From the NCBI GenBank assembly GCA_031413955.1, contig JANOGB010000194.1, positions 1-19,309 on the forward strand: a stretch of 19,309 bases of DNA, read 5' to 3'. The DNA is from JABFRZ01 sp031413955 (GTDB taxonomy: Bacteria; Planctomycetota; UBA1135; GCA-002686595). The position numbers and the translations under genes were made by a program. Numbering within the stretch: position 1 is the stretch's first letter; each line of letters opens with the position of its first letter. Positions 17,165 through 19,309 of this stretch are shown here, one piece after another. Under the pieces are notes generated by a model. The model ran no database searches. It was not told where the DNA came from and saw only the letters and a program-made list of their open reading frames with translations.

Positions 17165-19309
17165 ATGTTCGACCGCTTCACCGACCGCGCCAAGAAGGTC
17201 ATGAACCTCGCTCGCCAGGAAGCGCAGCGGTTCAACCACGAGTACCTCGGGACCGAGCACATCCTGCTGGGCTTGGTGCAGGAGGGCAGCGGAGTCGCGG
17301 CCAACGTGCTGCGCAACATGAACATCGACCTGGCCAAGATCCGGACCGAGGTCGAGAAGCTGGTCAAGACGGGGCCCTCCATGGTCACCATGGGGCAGCT
17401 GCCCTTCACGCCCCGCGCCAAGAAGGTGCTCGAGCTCTCCATGGAGGAGGCCGGCAACCTGGGCCACAACTACATCGGCACCGAGCACCTGCTCCTCGGC
17501 TTGATCAAGGAGAACGAGGGCATCGCCGCCAAGGTGCTCACCAACCTGGGGGTGAAGCTCGAAGACGTGCGCGAAGAGGTGCTGGAGTTCCTGGGCGCCG
17601 AGCACGGTGAAGAAGAGGAAGAGGAGCAGACCGAACAACCCATCGGTGGCCAGCAGGCGACCGGCAAGAGCAAGACGCCCGCGCTGGACGCCTTCGGGCG
17701 CGACCTGACCGAGCTGGCGCGCGAAGGCAAGCTCGACGCCGTCATCGGGCGCGAGAACGAGATCGAGCGCGTGATCCAGATCCTCTCGCGCCGCACCAAG
17801 AACAACCCCGTGCTGCTGGGCGAGCCGGGCGTCGGCAAGACGGCCATCGTCGAGGGCCTGGCCCAGCGCATCATCAACGGCGAAGTGCCCGACATCCTGC
17901 GCGACAAGCGCATCGTCGTGCTCGACCTGGCCCTGATGGTGGCCGGCACCAAGTATCGCGGCCAGTTCGAGGAGCGCATCAAGGCCGTCATGACCGAGGT
18001 GCGCCGCGTGCGCGACGTGGTGCTGTTCATCGACGAGCTACACACCCTGGTCGGGGCCGGTGGCGCCGAGGGCGCGATCGATGCCTCCAACGTGCTCAAG
18101 CCGGCGCTCTCGCGCGGCGAGATCCAGTGCATCGGCGCCACGACCCTGGACGAGTACAGGAAGCACATCGAGAAGGACGGCGCCCTCGAGCGTCGCTTCC
18201 AGTCGGTCAACGTCGAGGCGCCCAGCCCGGACGAGGCCGTCTCGATCCTGCTGGGCCTGCGCGACCGCTACGAGGCCCACCACCGCGTGCAGTACACGGA
18301 CGCGGCCCTGGCGGAAGCCGTGGAGCTCTCGGTGCGCTACATCACCAACCGCTTCCTGCCGGACAAGGCCATCGACGTGATGGACGAGGCCGGCGCGCGC
18401 GTGCGCCTGAAGAACATGGTGTCGCCGCCCGACCTGAAAGAGGTCAACACCAAGATCGAGGAGCTCGATCGCTCCAAGGAAGAGGCCGTCCACAACCAGG
18501 AGTTCGAGAAGGCCGCCAAGCTGCGCGACGACGCCTACCAGCTGCGCAAGCAGCGCGAGGAGCGCCAGAAGTCGTGGCGCTCGAAGCAGGCCGAGCAGGA
18601 GTCCTCGGGTCAGGTCACCGTGGACGACATCCGTGAGACCGTGTCCAAGATGACTGGCGTGCCGCTCACGCGCCTGGAGAAGGCCGAGGCCGAGCGACTG
18701 CTGCAGATGGAAGACGAGCTCGGGCGCGCCGTGATCCACCAGGATGACGCCATCAAGGCCATCGCGCGCTCGGTGCGCCGCTCGCGCTCGGGGCTGAAGG
18801 ACCCGCGCCGTCCGATGGGCTCGTTCGTGTTCCTGGGGCCATCGGGGGTGGGCAAGACCTACCTCGCGAAGGCACTCGCCAAGTTCATGTTCGGCAACCA
18901 GGACGCCGTCATCGCGATCGACATGAGCGAGTACATGGAGAAGCACAACGCCTCGCGGCTGGTGGGTGCTCCTCCGGGCTACGTCGGCTACGAGGAGGGC
19001 GGCCAGCTCACCGAGAAGGTGCGCCGCCGTCCCTACAGCGTCGTCCTGCTCGACGAGATCGAGAAGGCGCACGGCGACATCTTCAACATGCTCCTCCAGA
19101 TCATGGAGGAGGGGCGCCTCACCGACTCGTTCGGGCGCTACATCGACTTCCGCAACGTCATCCTGATCATGACGTCGAACATCGGCGCCTCGATCATCAA
19201 GAACCAGAGCTCGCTCGGCTTCCACAAGGCCTCGCCCGACCACGCCTACGAGGCGATGCGCGACCAGCTCATGGTGGAGATCGAGAAGTTCTTCCGCCCC
19301 GAGTTCGTC
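17165..19309 (+). CDS. clpC: ATP-dependent Clp protease ATP-binding subunit ClpC (3' end missing)
   Basis: The frame is open from ATG 17165 to the window edge, 715 codons; ClpC usually has about 810-850. The N-domain has two Clp_N repeats (residues 1-145, each with an EH-x-L-L-G-L motif), followed by an acidic Glu-rich linker. The first AAA+ module has Walker A GEPGVGKT (219-226), Walker B VLFIDE ending at 291, and GATTLDEYRKH. The middle domain (about 420-475) carries a UVR-like stretch, FEKAAKLRDDAYQLRKQ, which distinguishes ClpC from ClpA and ClpB. The second AAA+ module has GPSGVGKT (558-565), a conserved pore-loop-like GYVGYEEGGQLT, and VVLLDEIEKAH. ClpC unfolds proteins and feeds them to ClpP in the cytoplasm. 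The ClpP-binding loop should lie near the edge and was not checked. The gene follows mcsA and has its own likely promoter. Confidence 0.97.
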   Translation, partial: MFDRFTDRAKKVMNLARQEAQRFNHEYLGTEHILLGLVQEGSGVAANVLRNMNIDLAKIRTEVEKLVKTGPSMVTMGQLPFTPRAKKVLELSMEEAGNLGHNYIGTEHLLLGLIKENEGIAAKVLTNLGVKLEDVREEVLEFLGAEHGEEEEEEQTEQPIGGQQATGKSKTPALDAFGRDLTELAREGKLDAVIGRENEIERVIQILSRRTKNNPVLLGEPGVGKTAIVEGLAQRIINGEVPDILRDKRIVVLDLALMVAGTKYRGQFEERIKAVMTEVRRVRDVVLFIDELHTLVGAGGAEGAIDASNVLKPALSRGEIQCIGATTLDEYRKHIEKDGALERRFQSVNVEAPSPDEAVSILLGLRDRYEAHHRVQYTDAALAEAVELSVRYITNRFLPDKAIDVMDEAGARVRLKNMVSPPDLKEVNTKIEELDRSKEEAVHNQEFEKAAKLRDDAYQLRKQREERQKSWRSKQAEQESSGQVTVDDIRETVSKMTGVPLTRLEKAEAERLLQMEDELGRAVIHQDDAIKAIARSVRRSRSGLKDPRRPMGSFVFLGPSGVGKTYLAKALAKFMFGNQDAVIAIDMSEYMEKHNASRLVGAPPGYVGYEEGGQLTEKVRRRPYSVVLLDEIEKAHGDIFNMLLQIMEEGRLTDSFGRYIDFRNVILIMTSNIGASIIKNQSSLGFHKASPDHAYEAMRDQLMVEIEKFFRPEFV

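Overview
The window is high-GC bacterial DNA. Its gene content suggests a Planctomycetota-like organism: large exported FG-GAP/PKD proteins, a CRTAC1-type FG-GAP/ASPIC-UnbV protein, a MurD with a GLGxFGGG N-terminus, and McsA beside ClpC. This assignment is inferred from family content, because no taxonomic marker was tested.

Left part (1-9635). After the last 31 codons of an unidentified plus-strand gene there are two very large minus-strand paralogues, A (138-4922) and B (5116-9635). Each has a signal peptide, about six FG-GAP/integrin-type repeats, a chain of PKD domains (10 in A, 9 in B), a beta-rich region and a shared C-terminal domain. B is interrupted by a one-base deletion in a G run inside its sixth PKD domain. 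A long GC-rich hairpin lies between the two genes.

Centre (9751-13239). A minus-strand reading frame of 1163 codons is interrupted by one in-frame TGA at 11458-11460. The protein family motif continues unbroken across the TGA. Seventeen nucleotides downstream of it sits the apical loop of a hairpin with a GGUC-containing loop, resembling a bacterial SECIS element. The best reading is a selenocysteine-containing, exported CRTAC1-like protein with a C-terminal thioredoxin-like CxxC domain and TPRs. This is the most notable signal in the window.

Right part (13301-19309, all plus strand). tRNA-Ser(GCU) is followed by a tightly packed cluster: a PEGA-domain protein, a MurD-type ligase (GTGA overlap) and a protein built from Clp_N-like repeats without any ATPase domain (ATGA overlap). 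After 154 bp comes an mcsA-like zinc-finger/UVR gene. After a further 253 bp, which hold three 17-bp tandem repeats and a sigma70-like promoter, comes clpC, cut by the window end. No McsB arginine kinase lies between mcsA and clpC.

Overall, the left and centre encode exported modular proteins, and the right links cell-wall precursor synthesis to Clp proteolysis genes.
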